Assembly: GCA_013115125.1 (NCBI GenBank)
Contig: JABANN010000030.1
Coordinates: 1 to 64,000 of the forward strand
Source: Perkinsus olseni
Taxonomy: Eukaryota; Perkinsozoa; Perkinsida
Reading direction: 5' to 3'
DNA length: 64,000 nucleotides
Under the pieces are notes generated by a model. It saw only the letters and a list, made by a program, of their open reading frames with translations. It was not told the DNA's origin and searched no databases. The position numbers were made by a program, and so were the translations under genes. Shown in pieces: positions 1 to 10,119 of the stretch. Numbering within the stretch: position 1 is the stretch's first letter; each line of letters opens with the position of its first letter.

Positions 1-579
1 GACTGGAATAATGAGTGGAGTCGGAGCCGACAACGGCGTACGGGAGGATGCAATCAGCCTCTTGAGCTCAGCTCGAGAAGGCAGAACGCCGTCCTCTCGA
101 GGCAGTGCAGGCCAGTATAGTCGCTCGACAATGATGTCTATGAGACAGCGGACAATCCACTGGGAGCATGGGGTTACCCACGGCGGCACGTCACAGGCAA
201 GCAAGTGATCATCAGCAATGGCCACGCAGTAGTCAACACAGGCGTCGAAAGCTGTTCGAAGGGAAGTGTGACTATCTGACGGGACTGCATCTGTAGCTTG
301 GGTTGGTTGACCACCTTCAGTGGTATGACCCTGGCCGTGAACGCCGGATGTTGTTCCCTCCCCCGAAGCCTCAACAGGGTCGGTGTCGGGATGTGCATCG
401 ATGGCAATGGCCGCTACGCAGTCTCTCAAGACTAGCCTGTAATCTCCTTCTTCGCACTCGACGTGGACGAAGGTGTCCCCAATAGAACCACGGTGCCGTT
501 GTAAAGCTTCTCGGCATACAGACCCCAATATGTTGTAGTTCCATGGAGACCCTGTGTTGTTTGATGAACCCGAAGCCAT
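1..579 (-). CDS. unknown protein, 3' part beyond the window
   Basis: An open frame begins with ATG at 579 (minus) and stays open for 193 codons to the left edge, so the 5' end is present and the 3' end is missing. The product starts MASGSSNNTGSPWNYN, then has a Cys/Glu-rich stretch (VHVECEEGD), an acidic Gly/Thr/Ser-rich linker and a more hydrophobic C-terminal half (CVDYCVAIADD, WIVRCLIDIIVERLYW). I checked this frame codon by codon over the whole stretch for stops and found none. No family is recognised and no transmembrane segment is clear. It lies head to head with the DUF218 gene at 885, with about 300 nt between them. Confidence 0.55.
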   Translation of the reverse strand, partial: MASGSSNNTGSPWNYNILGSVCREALQRHRGSIGDTFVHVECEEGDYRLVLRDCVAAIAIDAHPDTDPVEASGEGTTSGVHGQGHTTEGGQPTQATDAVPSDSHTSLRTAFDACVDYCVAIADDHLLACDVPPWVTPCSQWIVRCLIDIIVERLYWPALPREDGVLPSRAELKRLIASSRTPLSAPTPLIIPV

Positions 580-884
580 GGTGAGTGAATGATAACAGAT
601 TAATAGCAGCAATAATTGGTCGCAGTAGTTGATTGCAGTACCCCGCGAAACGCTTCTAGCCGTTTCGTAAGGGCGAATGAGAGATATACAAGATATCAAT
701 AGGAGTGCAAGAATCATCATAGTGAGGGATAAAAATTGAGTGATACTGAGAACAGTGAGATCACTGCAAGGGAGCAAGAGAGCAAGCGCGATGACTCAGT
801 TCTCACAACCGATGATATCGATCACTATGGCGTGCGCGAAGTGAAAACGTCATCATCTGACCGCTGGTATTGCGTACAGTAGTC
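580..884. promoter_or_regulatory. divergent intergenic region
   Basis: About 305 nt separate two genes transcribed away from each other, so promoters for both should lie here. The middle (590-760) is AT-rich compared with the flanking coding sequence. I see no convincing TATA box or other named element. Confidence 0.35.
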
Positions 885-1776
885 ATGCTTGAGTTGGACT
901 TGGTAATAATCCTCTCTGGTGGCCTCGACTCGGACGGACTACCCCATCCCTGGGTGCTCAATAGGCTGGACTATGCTGCTGATCAATTCAATACTAATAC
1001 TAGGTACTTCCTTGTCACCAGCAGAGGTAGGCGACCATCGACCGTAACGGCTCCTACCGACCAGCAGGCACCCCGCACAAGGCCCCACCCCTCGATCCTA
1101 ACGCCTTCCCTATTGACGAGGCAACGGCTGGGGCCCGCTACCTCTGCCGAGTAGTGCTAGGCTAATGTGGGTTGTAGTAACCTCTCCTGATGAGCAGACG
1201 AAAGGAGTCCCCGCAGAGAGCATACTTCTAGACAGGTGGAGTATGGATACTGTAGGTAGAATCATCGAGTGTGGGAGAATGGAAGATGCTGCTGATGGTA
1301 GGCAATGCTTACTTCGCCCTAACTTCGCACTGCCAGCCAAGAGGGTTTACTCGAGTGGCCGTGGTGACTTCTCAATTCCACATGGACCGTAGCCGAGCCA
1401 TTTTCGACCACATGAGGATCGCTCTGAGGATGGAGGATGTCTCTATCAGGCAGCAGCCTACTTGTTACCAACGTGAAGGGCAGCGCTCATCACAGGTACT
1501 TCGCCGTAGCAGACGTTGGCATGACAGATGAGATGTTGTTTGCCCGTGCGGCCCGAGAGGGGGAATCCTTGGCCCTATTGCAGTCTGAGGTCCTACCTAA
1601 TATAAAGACTCCGGAGGTAGGCTCAAGGATCGATCCAGTAGTATAGCTAGACCGGCCAGGATGTCCACCGATGGATATTTGAGGAGCATAAAGCTTATGC
1701 ATTCGCTGATGACGGTCTTTGCGTGGACCCGAAGTTGGATCGTGCCCTACCCGACCAAGCCCGTGCTACGTACTGA
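885..1776 (+). CDS. DUF218 / YdcF-ElyC-like protein, intron-interrupted
   Basis: Spliced by eye, the product reads like the DUF218 (YdcF/SanA/ElyC) fold. It has a starting strand and loop, VIILSGGLDSDGLPHPWV, then VTSRAGTPHKAPPLDP, FPIDEATAGARYL, AESILLDRWSMDTVGNAYFA, and VAVVTSQFHMDRSRAIFDH. These cover the family's conserved Gly-rich loop, the E-T/A-x2-A-x2-L helix, the D-x2-S-x-DT motif and the T-x2-F/H-x-xR-A motif. The clearest introns are 1027-1064 (38 nt) and one ending in GGTAG near 1305 that restores TVGNAYF. The last exon ends WIFEEHKAYAF...ARATY with TGA at 1774-1776. ATG 885 is preferred because it precedes the hydrophobic first strand directly. The enzymatic substrate of this family is not established. 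Some middle exon borders (1415-1530) are uncertain. Confidence 0.75.
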
Positions 1777-2876
1777 GTGTCTTCTATCTCTTTTCCCCGT
1801 TTCTGCGTTGGGAGGGGTTCGCTTGGGGAGGACGGGTCATCTTCAATGCCTGCCTGCTTGAATGTTCTTTTGGTTCGCTCTGGGCAGGGAATGGGCTCCC
1901 GATGGGTTCAGCCAACGGCACAGGGGTGTTGCATGTCCTGGTAATACAGGGGGTTGGGCGTATTCCATATGATATTCTTATGGGAGAGTTGTCCGCGATT
2001 GCCGTATGCTTTGCTTCTCGGAAGGGCCCGTTTTTGCTGAACGAATTGAGCAAAAGATATCCCTCCCGGGTTCACCACATTGTGCCTTCGCTCTTCGATA
2101 AGTGACATGACTCTCAGCTGGCCTATCGAACACGGGCTTTTCTCGTCTTGGAGTCTCCATGAACTCTCGCTACGCACGATTGATCATCTTGCCACTCACC
2201 ATTATTCGCTCTGGTGTTGACGCTTTGTGGTTTATATTTAAAACGCCCTTTCGGATCAACCACTCGCCCCCGATGGCACCGCGTAGTTCTGGAGACAATT
2301 TGCTTGGCATGTGCCGCGGATCGTAGGTCCCAGCCTATTGCATACCTGCTGTGGTGACAACTGCTCCACGCTGCTTGTTTCGACCACGGTCCAGAAACGT
2401 GCGTCGGTAATACTCTACGGTCATAAGTAAAAATCACATACTCGTGCGCGAGCATAGCGCATCCTATGAATTTAAGGTCTCTTTATCAAATCTCGTTGTT
2501 ACGGCAGCTGTTTAATGGTCTGTAGTTTACAGTTATGATATAAAGGTAGGTTATCATTAGCTACTGGCTGGGGGCTTCGATTTTTGGACCGCCGTCATCG
2601 TCGTGTGGTGGGGGCTTACGAGCCTTGCCTCTGTTGCTCGACGTTCCTTTATCTTATCAGAGTATGTCTGCATCCGGCGTCACCAGCATTTATATCTGAA
2701 TAAGTCCATGCCACGTCCTTGAGTCGCATCACAGTCATCTGTATGCGTTCCACGAGGAGGGGACCGTTGGTAGTACATGGGGGGGATGGCGAGGCCGACT
2801 GGTAGTTAGTTGAGGTTAGGCTTCATGCTGGGCAGTGCTCATTTTGTCGGGCCGTTAAACTCAACGTAGTCTTTCG
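1777..2876. other. no recognisable gene
   Basis: This is 1.1 kb between the DUF218 gene and the exostosin gene. Open frames of 60-130 codons exist on both strands but show no family resemblance, and no spliced continuation of either neighbour was found. The right part should hold the exostosin promoter. Confidence 0.4.
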
Positions 2877-4454
2877 ATGCGATTCTATAAATGTGTAATC
2901 ATACCACTTCTCTCTCAACTCTCGGCTTCATTCGACGGTCAAAGTGACCCGGCCACCGAAGAGTTTGCCGCGCGTATATGGGAAGACCCAGATTGCCTCA
3001 CCGGCAGAGCTCTCGACTGGGCGTCCATCCGACAAGCACTCCAACGAGCCCCGGCCAATGACCATCGTCTGGCAGCTTTCATCGAGCAGTTGTCCACCAC
3101 CATAGGATGGGACGATATCATCGAAGACTGTCTCTTCGGCGGTGTAACCCTTGTGTACTGGCATACGCGCCAGCTCCTCGAGTTGGGCCATCTAGAGGCA
3201 GCATCGCTCCACTTTTCTCTACTGGACTCCTACGCCTCTTCCTTCCACCCAGCTATCATGGCTCGAGGCAGCTGGGGTGTGTCGGACTGGAACCTGACGG
3301 TCTTGCGTCGGGATCTTGCCGCACGCAATGCCCCGTCAGATGCCCTGCCGGACTGTGGCAAGGTATATGTATATACAGAAGACGAGGCCCCCAGCCTACG
3401 GTACCTCACCCAAGGGGCAGCATTCTGTGGGAAGGGCCAGTGGGGTAGCGAAGTCCATATCCACTACTGGCTCCTGTCTTCGCCGTACAGGACTTTTGAT
3501 CCCGCTCAAGCTGACTACTTCTTCGTGCCAGGCTATGGCATATGTGTGTTCGAGGGGGGCTTCCTCAACCTCACTGAAATCAACGACATCTACACAGCCC
3601 TCATAGGGGAGCTTCCCCACTGGCAGGAGGGCGGTCGCCGCCACGTCTTCACCTTTGCCTCGGGCATGGCAGTTGGGGTCTTCAATGACTGGGAGAGGTA
3701 CATACCCAATGCTACGGTACTTACACCAGAGACGGGTATTTTCAATGATAACCGGTGGCAAAAGAAACCGTTCTTCGAACCCTGGAGGGACGTCGCCATA
3801 CCAGGACACCTTCATAGGAGTGAAATCATGCACTTCCTGCAGGTGGCTCGGCCCTTGGAAGACCGCAGGTATCTTGCGGTCTTCTTCGGTCGAGTCGATC
3901 CTTCTCGAGCTTCTCATGTAGCATCGACGGCTTTCGATGATGCTCCTCGGCAAGCTCTGTTTGAGATGATACGGCAGTACGGTCCGATGGAGGACGTCCT
4001 CTTCGGCTCCAATCTCACCGCCGAGCAGATGCGCTCCACCATGGGCGATTCTGTATTCTGCCTGGTCCCGCGTGGTAAGAGTGCCTGGTCTCTCAGGCTC
4101 TACGAGGCTCTCTGGGCTGGCTGTGTCCCGGTGATACTCAGCGACCGTTGGATCCTCCCCTTCGCCAGTCATCTGCCCGAGCATCGCTATGCCCTACGCT
4201 TTCCTATGAAGATGGCAGCTTCACCGCAGTTGCTACATCATCTCCGGGCAGTCCCATTGGAACGGGTCAGAGGGCTGATGGCAGGCGGTCGACAAGCGCG
4301 GTGTCTCTTCTCCTACGGCCTCGGCTCCATTTGGGGACCGATGAGCTTCCTACAGGAACGCCACGTCCCTCTCGATCACGATCTTTGCCCCGAGGCCGAA
4401 GCCTTCACCGGCATCTGCACCGCACTACGACTCATGTTTTCTGCTCAGCAATGA
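2877..4454 (+). CDS. exostosin-family (GT47-like) glycosyltransferase, single exon
   Basis: An uninterrupted 525-codon frame. A short hydrophobic start (CVIIPLLSQLSASF) could be a signal peptide or signal anchor. Residues about 160-470 match the exostosin domain: KVYVYTEDEAP at its start; FDPAQADYFFVPGY, the family's A-D-x-F-x-V-P motif; RRHVFTFASG; RRYLAVFFGRV; and the C-terminal donor-site block SVFCLVPRGKSAWSLRLYEA followed by WAGCVPVILSD and LPF. The family transfers sugars onto glycans in the Golgi; donor and acceptor cannot be read here. Unlike its neighbours it has no introns. Three candidate N-glycosylation sites (NLT, NAT, NLT) fit a lumenal enzyme. Confidence 0.85.
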   Translation: MRFYKCVIIPLLSQLSASFDGQSDPATEEFAARIWEDPDCLTGRALDWASIRQALQRAPANDHRLAAFIEQLSTTIGWDDIIEDCLFGGVTLVYWHTRQLLELGHLEAASLHFSLLDSYASSFHPAIMARGSWGVSDWNLTVLRRDLAARNAPSDALPDCGKVYVYTEDEAPSLRYLTQGAAFCGKGQWGSEVHIHYWLLSSPYRTFDPAQADYFFVPGYGICVFEGGFLNLTEINDIYTALIGELPHWQEGGRRHVFTFASGMAVGVFNDWERYIPNATVLTPETGIFNDNRWQKKPFFEPWRDVAIPGHLHRSEIMHFLQVARPLEDRRYLAVFFGRVDPSRASHVASTAFDDAPRQALFEMIRQYGPMEDVLFGSNLTAEQMRSTMGDSVFCLVPRGKSAWSLRLYEALWAGCVPVILSDRWILPFASHLPEHRYALRFPMKMAASPQLLHHLRAVPLERVRGLMAGGRQARCLFSYGLGSIWGPMSFLQERHVPLDHDLCPEAEAFTGICTALRLMFSAQQ

Positions 4455-4538
4455 CGTTGTCCGTGGTTGTGTTATGGGCTGTAGGATGTATTCTCTCTGG
4501 ATTTCAGTCAATTTATTGAATTCTGGACTTCGTTATAC

Positions 4539-5230
4539 ATGGCAGTAAGAGAAGATGTGACAGACGGCGGAGGCCTCGACGTGCTTGAACGAGAACGTCG
4601 AGAGGCGGAAGAGCAGGAGCCTCCGATCATAGAGATGTTCAACATGTTCCCGCATGAGAGTGGCATAGTGATGAGGCGGGGAGTGGAGCTTGGCATGGTT
4701 TGCAGGTATGTTATCCGCGAAGGTTCAATCCCGGCAGCTTGTATTTCTCTCAGTGTCGTGCTAATCGCCCACTGCGCTTATCTCATTGCGTATAATTGGC
4801 CTACAGAAGGCTTACTTGAGAGCGACATGTCGTTCTTCGACAGGCTCCTTTTGCTCCTCTGTGTAAGACCACCTCTCAATGGTTTTGTCGCGGCCACCGT
4901 GTCCCCTCAGGTTATACGTGTAGTAGCTGCGGTCCCACGGCCCTTCTTTTGGTTCAAGACCAGGAAGCTCTTCGTCGAGGCGAGGTAGTGGGCTTCAGTG
5001 GATTCGGGCCCATCAGTCCATATTAAGCTCAGATACGAGCCGACACCTCAGTTGGTTGCTCAACGTCTTATCGACATTTACTTCCATCCCTTCCGAGTTG
5101 AACGCTGGTTGCTCTGGAGCTACTACATTTGGTTGGGCTTTACAACAGCCCTCCTCTGGCTCACACCTGGGTCCGTGTCGGGACCTTCAGAGCTGGCCAA
5201 AGTGAGCTCCATCCGCTACTACTCTGGCTC

Positions 5231-5263
<33 letters not shown>

Positions 5264-5864
5264 GGTGAATCTTTGGTTGGTCTGTAGGCTCTGTGGAAGC
5301 ACGTGATGATGAACCTTGCCTCAATCATACTCCATCGAGTCGCCTGCGTCAGCCTTTTTTATTGGCTCATGGAGTCTGACTTTAAGCGTGGTATCCCTGC
5401 TGATGTACTGGATAAATACAGCAAGGTGAAGCTACATCACGAGAGGAGGAGTGGCTGCCAAGGCTGTTGCATCTTAGGTTGAGACTTACCTCCCGGGTTG
5501 CCCGTTGTCGCCTTGTCGCTCCGCTAAGGATCATCATTTATATAATTCTGGTGAATGCTCGATTTGCTACTGCGCCTACGAGAAGGGGGAGCATATCCGA
5601 GTGCTGTGCTGCGGCCACTCATTCCACACAGATTGCGTTGACACGTGGTTGGTCGCCCATCAAAACAGGTGGGGTAGCTCTCGGTTGGTCTTCCGCTCCC
5701 GAACTGTGCGGCTTGCAGGTGCCCTCTATGTCTCGGTGTTGTTGGACCAGCATTCGACGATGGAGTCGAACGGCCAGTGTCCGACTGTCAGGTGAGAGCT
5801 TTCCCATCAACGGTGGTATCCGGCGACAGTGTGTTCCTTTCAGGCTGGCAGGCATGGCGACTAG
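4539..5864 (+). CDS. membrane RING-H2 finger protein, probable E3 ubiquitin ligase
   Basis: A multi-exon gene starting at ATG 4539, 85 nt after the exostosin stop. The N-terminus is acidic (VLERERREAEEQEP). Removing an intron at about 4707-4754 gives SVVLIAHCAYLIAYNW, a first membrane segment. Later exons add WLLWSYYIWLGFTTALLWL and NLASIILHRVACVSLFYWL, so three or more membrane spans are likely. Near 5545 the RING reads GECSICYCAYEKGE, then RVLCCGHSFHTDCVDTWL, then (after a 50-nt intron) CPLC. That is C-x2-C...C-x-H-x2-H-x2-C...C-x2-C, a RING-H2. The last intron ends at 5843 and the frame stops at TAG 5862-5864. Membrane-anchored RING-H2 proteins usually act in ubiquitination at ER, Golgi or endosomes; the target is unknown. 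Middle exon borders are tentative. Confidence 0.7.
5231..5263 (+). repeat. (CTA)11 microsatellite in an intron of the RING gene
   Basis: Eleven uninterrupted CTA units directly precede a probable exon of the RING-H2 gene. In one frame it would encode poly-Tyr ending in a stop, so it is read as intronic. Confidence 0.8.
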
Positions 5865-7205
5865 ATGTGATTCGCGTCCACGTCTTAATGTTTGGCGTTT
5901 TTGTACGAGAGTAAAGACAGTGAATTCAGATTCATCATGATGGTGTTCGCGGCGGTTCGACATCACTATCAATGTTACCATTAATGTCCTATAGATCATC
6001 ATACTGACGACCTCGTTGCCAATATATTTTCGTTGTAGAGGTGCAGCGTGAGCTTATAATCTGAGAGCGCCTCATTTGGTTACACTGGTCGGGAACCTCG
6101 TAAGTCTTGAGTTGAAGTCCTCCGTTCGGAGTAAGTCAGGCCTTGGTGCGTGGAATTCGACTTGGGCAATATCAATCCGGCACGGGTGGGAGGTTGGTTT
6201 TGCATGGAGCCTCTCCTTCCAACCACGTGAGTGAGGGCAGTGAAAAATTCAGTGGTTCAGATTTGCGCGCAACGTCAACCTCGACTTGAGATTTTTAGGT
6301 CGTCGACTGCATCTCAAGATTACGCTTAGTTCGAACTTGAGATCTGACTTACGATCGTTCTTGAGGTTAGTTTCCTCTTAGGGCTGAGGGACTCGTGCAA
6401 CTTTCTTACAGGTGCCGTGAGTGCCTGTGGTGAGGGTTCTAACCTTAACAATCGTCATTCTTAGGGAGTTAGGGAATGAGGCCCACGGTTGCATTGTAGA
6501 TTTACCGTAGATTCGCCCAACGGTTCAGATCTGAATCCGTAAGATACAAAACCGCATATCGAGCGCGATCCAACTGGAGATGCGCCAACTAAAATGGCGC
6601 TTGAAGATAGACTCGCCCCGCTTTCCCATGTTACCACAACGAATTGCACGCAAACCATTTGGTTGCCATTCCCTGGCCGTCTCGTAACATCTACTGTATT
6701 CTTTCTGGTCATAATACATCGCGCAAATGCAAACGCGCACTATAGTGGCAAGAGAGTGGCGACTATACGCCATGTAGCAGCTGCCATCGACTTCACTAAT
6801 ACTCATCTGTTGGACTGTCATCGCTGCAACTACCTTTACTGCTACTGCGTATCATTAGTCTCAGATACCCGTCCAGCCTCCTTCTGCGCCTTGCACGCGC
6901 GTGCTTGGGTATGCGTTCTGATTTACGCTAGAGGTTCTCAATATCGATCAACTTTCCTGGAATCAGTTTTGCAACTCTTTGAGCACCGTCTCAAACAGCC
7001 ACCCTGTCCAAAGTTATACTGCAAAGGTCGCCAGTATGCGGGCTTAGTATGGAACGGATACTCTGCGTCGGGAGAGTCCTTCCTCCACAAAAGATGCGAC
7101 TTCTGCTGCTCAGCGTCTCGAGGATAGGAGTTCGACGTCGGGCTTTTTTGACTTCTCTTCGAGAAAGGCGCCTCTAGTTTCATAGTTCCTTCTTATTTCT
7201 TGCCA
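5865..7205. other. intergenic region with CTTGAG inverted repeats
   Basis: This is 1.3 kb between the RING gene and the first phosphatase. A 177-codon open frame at 6594-7127 (plus) resembles no family. Around 6285-6366 the words CTTGAGAT and ATCTCAAG alternate in both orientations (6285-6292, 6311-6318, 6336-6343). The phosphatase promoter should lie near the right end. Confidence 0.4.
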
Positions 7206-9229
7206 ATGAGAGCAGTGGTTTTGAGCTTACTCGGAGCCTTATCTGCCATAGAAGCTTATCGCTTCCCCGAAGAAGATCCTACTTACTACTGTCATTCTGA
7301 ACTGAAATGGGATGACGCCCCTTCAAGAGAGGACGTGTCTGGAGCCCGTTTAGTGAGGCCGTCGCTTTTGAATTTTTCTTCTGCCTCTCATTCTCTTCCT
7401 CCTTAGGAGAGAGTTCTTGTGTTTGCGCGCCATGGTGGCCGAACGCCCGTGAATGACATGACCTGCTGGGTCGGAGATGAGACAAGGTAACGTCTGATAC
7501 GAAGCGTGAACGCTTATGTGGCAAGCTTCTCGCTGCCAACTACTCATTGGTCCTGCTCAGATACACTTGTCCGACTCAGACCTTCTATGGTTTCACCAAC
7601 AGTCCTTCGGGAGGTCGATCACCCGGCTTTACCCGAGTTCGTGGCAAGGAGGGCGCGTTGCCAGGGGAGAACTGTGTCCTGGGTCAGTTATGTTTGCTTC
7701 GTCATTCCCTCGGGATTAACGTTCCTCAGGCCAACTAGTCGACTCTGGAGTCCAGATGCATCTGGATAATGGAAAGCAGCTTGGCGCGGCCTACAAAGCA
7801 GCTTTGGGTTTGGATGATGTACGTCTGCTATAACTGTGTCTTCCTCCTCGTCTGCTTCCCCCGGGGGGCCTTCCTCGTATTGCGTCTGTCCTTCTATCAG
7901 ATCCCAAGCGAGCCCGAGGTCATGTTCCGCTCGACTGATGTCCCTCGAGTATACCAAAGCGCTGAAGCCTTCGCCATGGGGATGTTCCCGGAGATCGTCA
8001 ATGGTAAGGTCCTCTGGATATACGCAAGTCGTTTTTACCGTTCGATCTTTTCGGAGTTTCCTCAGAGAATCCGTCGAATCTGAGGATCATCATCCCTGAC
8101 AGCCAAAGAGATACGATGACGCCTAGCGCTACGGTAGGCTTCCGCAGAAGCGTGATTGTTGTTAGCTTCATGCTCAGAAACCGTTACTTCTCAGGTTTGC
8201 CCTCGCCTCAATAAGGCTCTCGAAGAATTCTACGAGTCCCCGGAAGCCAAGGAGCGTGTAGAGCGAGCGAACTTCGAGCGAGCCTTCATTGGATTCGTGA
8301 CTGGTCGTTCCAAGGATTTCAGTACTAGCGACCCGAAAGATATGGTCAACATCTACGCCTCTCTTTATGTGAGTTTTTCTCGTTGGTGGCAGGATCTTGC
8401 TCCGACTTCCACGCATTTTTTGGATATCAGGACTGCATGACCGCCCACGTCTGTCCGACCGTACCTAGCGAACCGAAGAATGTACCGCTCGGACTTGGCA
8501 CATCGAGTCCTTTGTTCAAACGTGTCGAGGAGGATGCCCTGTAAGCCGGATTGCAAATCTCGAATATTGGCATTCCTCCCTCATGTTATCATCAGGTTTT
8601 GGATGAACAACCGTTATGGCCTTAGCGAAGAATTGCGGAAGTTCGCGTACGGGCCTCTGATCGGGGTAGGCATGGGATCGTGCCGTGACAGCGAGGTTAC
8701 ATCTGGCTCATTCTACGAGAAAATCTCCATTCATCTAATTTTTGGAACCCCCTCAGGATGTGCTTGAGGATTTGAGTATCCCCGAAAGACGTCTCTCGGT
8801 GTATCTCGGTCACGACACTGGTCCGGCTAACTCTCTTGCTGATACTCTCCAGTTGACATGTAGGAGCTTGAAAATGGCTGATGTGATCCTTCCACCTTCG
8901 CGCTTGTCAGGGATGGATTCTGGTAATGTTTGTGCGAAGACCTGGCCTCCATTTGCTACTACCATGGTGATGGAACTCTACTCCGACAATCAGGCCCGTT
9001 TTATCTATAACGGCAGAGTGGCCTCTGTTGAAGCCATCGAAGAATGCCGTGGCAAGTGAGTTATCCCCTGCGTTGAGGCTGTATTATGGCGTCGGTGGTT
9101 TGACATTAACTTCTCATCAGATCCCTTTGTAATTACGAGTCGCTCTATGAGTATCTCGAAACCGTTGTTCCTAACGAGTTCGAGTGCAAGGGCATCCCCG
9201 AAATCGAGCATGGTAACTTCCGTGCGTAA
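7206..9229 (+). CDS. secreted histidine acid phosphatase, copy 1
   Basis: ATG 7206 begins a clean signal peptide, MRAVVLSLLGALSAIEA. After the first intron the catalytic loop is ERVLVFARHGGRTPVND, an intact RHGxRxP motif carrying the phosphorylated His. About ten short exons follow, including TFYGFTNSPSGGRSPGF, EPEVMFRSTDVPRVYQSAEA (the R-S/T-T-D-x2-R helix of the family), VCPRLNKALEEFYESPEAKE and RRLSVYLGHDTGPANSLADT, with the second-motif HD pair supplying the proton donor. MADVILPPS...NVCAKTWPPFA and a Cys-rich tail (CNYESLYEY...FECKGIPEIE) complete the fold. The chosen stop is TAA 9227-9229. Sequence beyond it (to about 9460) is also conserved in copy 2, so extra 3' exons or a shared 3' UTR are possible. 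It probably acts in secretory compartments or outside the cell on phosphate esters. Confidence 0.85.
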
Positions 9230-10119
9230 ACCTCATGTTATGTTGAGGACCGTTTCCCGCGAATTTCGGGGGCATGTTGCAAATATATTCTGTTCCTATA
9301 GAAAGTCATTCTGGCTGACCATGTGTACATACGAATCTCGCGGCTAAGACTCTTGCCGGTAAGACGCCAGTCTACCTTCTACTTTATGTCTTGCTTTCTC
9401 ACAGGACTGCTGTGAAATTTGAGTTGGATCTTGAGTTCAGTGAAGCTCTTCGGGTGTAAATGAATGGGGCGTTTATGCACTCTCTTGGAAGAATCTCTCC
9501 GTATGATCTGTTTTCGTGCAATGCCTGCGTGAATTCTGAAGCATCCTCGAAGCCTGATAGTCCCGGTTCTCCATAAGTTTCGGTTCGGACCAGCGAGATC
9601 CAGCGTATCATCATAGTCGATGGGTCTGCGAGAATATTGGGCAATCTGCTGATAGATATCGAATGGGTTTCATGTAGACCGACCTCTTACAATGCATATG
9701 GGTTAATGTCGTACGATAGCGACTGCTTCCGCCGTTGATCAGTCGGCCTGTCAGACGCGACCCCGTCACTCGTGTTGCTCTCGAAACCTGTCTCTGTATC
9801 GGAATGAGTAAGCCTGTGTCTCACCAGCCGCAGGAGAACCTTGTACTCGATGATCGTGGAGAGCTCACCACCGTAATGCTTTGGGTGGAATTTTCCCGGT
9901 GGTGGGTAATTCGGCCCAGGTTCAAATCCTGGCTCTGTCATTTTTCTGTATCGTAGATACCAGGGCTAGATACCAGCTAAGCTTAGCCATAGTGACGTTA
10001 GTAGCCGCTGTTCCTGGTCTTTCATAAGTGGAAGTGGTTCATCCATGTGATCTCAGCTCCTGTACTTTGGTAGGAATACATCTTCAAGTTTCGTAGTCGT
10101 TTATCCCATTTCATTCCTT
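9230..10119. other. intergenic region between tandem phosphatases
   Basis: Its left 230 nt are similar to the 3' flank of copy 2 (about 12235-12470) and so belong to the duplicated unit. At 9917-9942 there is a tRNA-like T-arm, but no complete tRNA can be folded. No other gene is seen. Confidence 0.45.

Noticed and set aside
2123-2455. 110-codon minus-strand open frame
   Set aside because: No family resemblance, mixed composition, and no continuing exon on either side.
3396-4184. 262-codon open frame antisense to the exostosin gene
   Set aside because: It lies wholly inside a clear single-exon glycosyltransferase; its composition is what the complementary strand of a GC-rich coding region gives.
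6594-7127. 177-codon plus-strand open frame before phosphatase copy 1
   Set aside because: Its amino-acid content is irregular with scattered Cys/His and no motif, and there is no paralogous copy upstream of the second phosphatase.
9917-9942. tRNA-like T-arm (CCAGG TTCAAAT CCTGG followed by CTCTGTCA)
   Set aside because: The T-stem and loop look perfect, but no matching 5' acceptor (GACAGAG) or D-arm and no standard 7-nt anticodon loop can be found within 100 nt upstream, so at most it is a relic.
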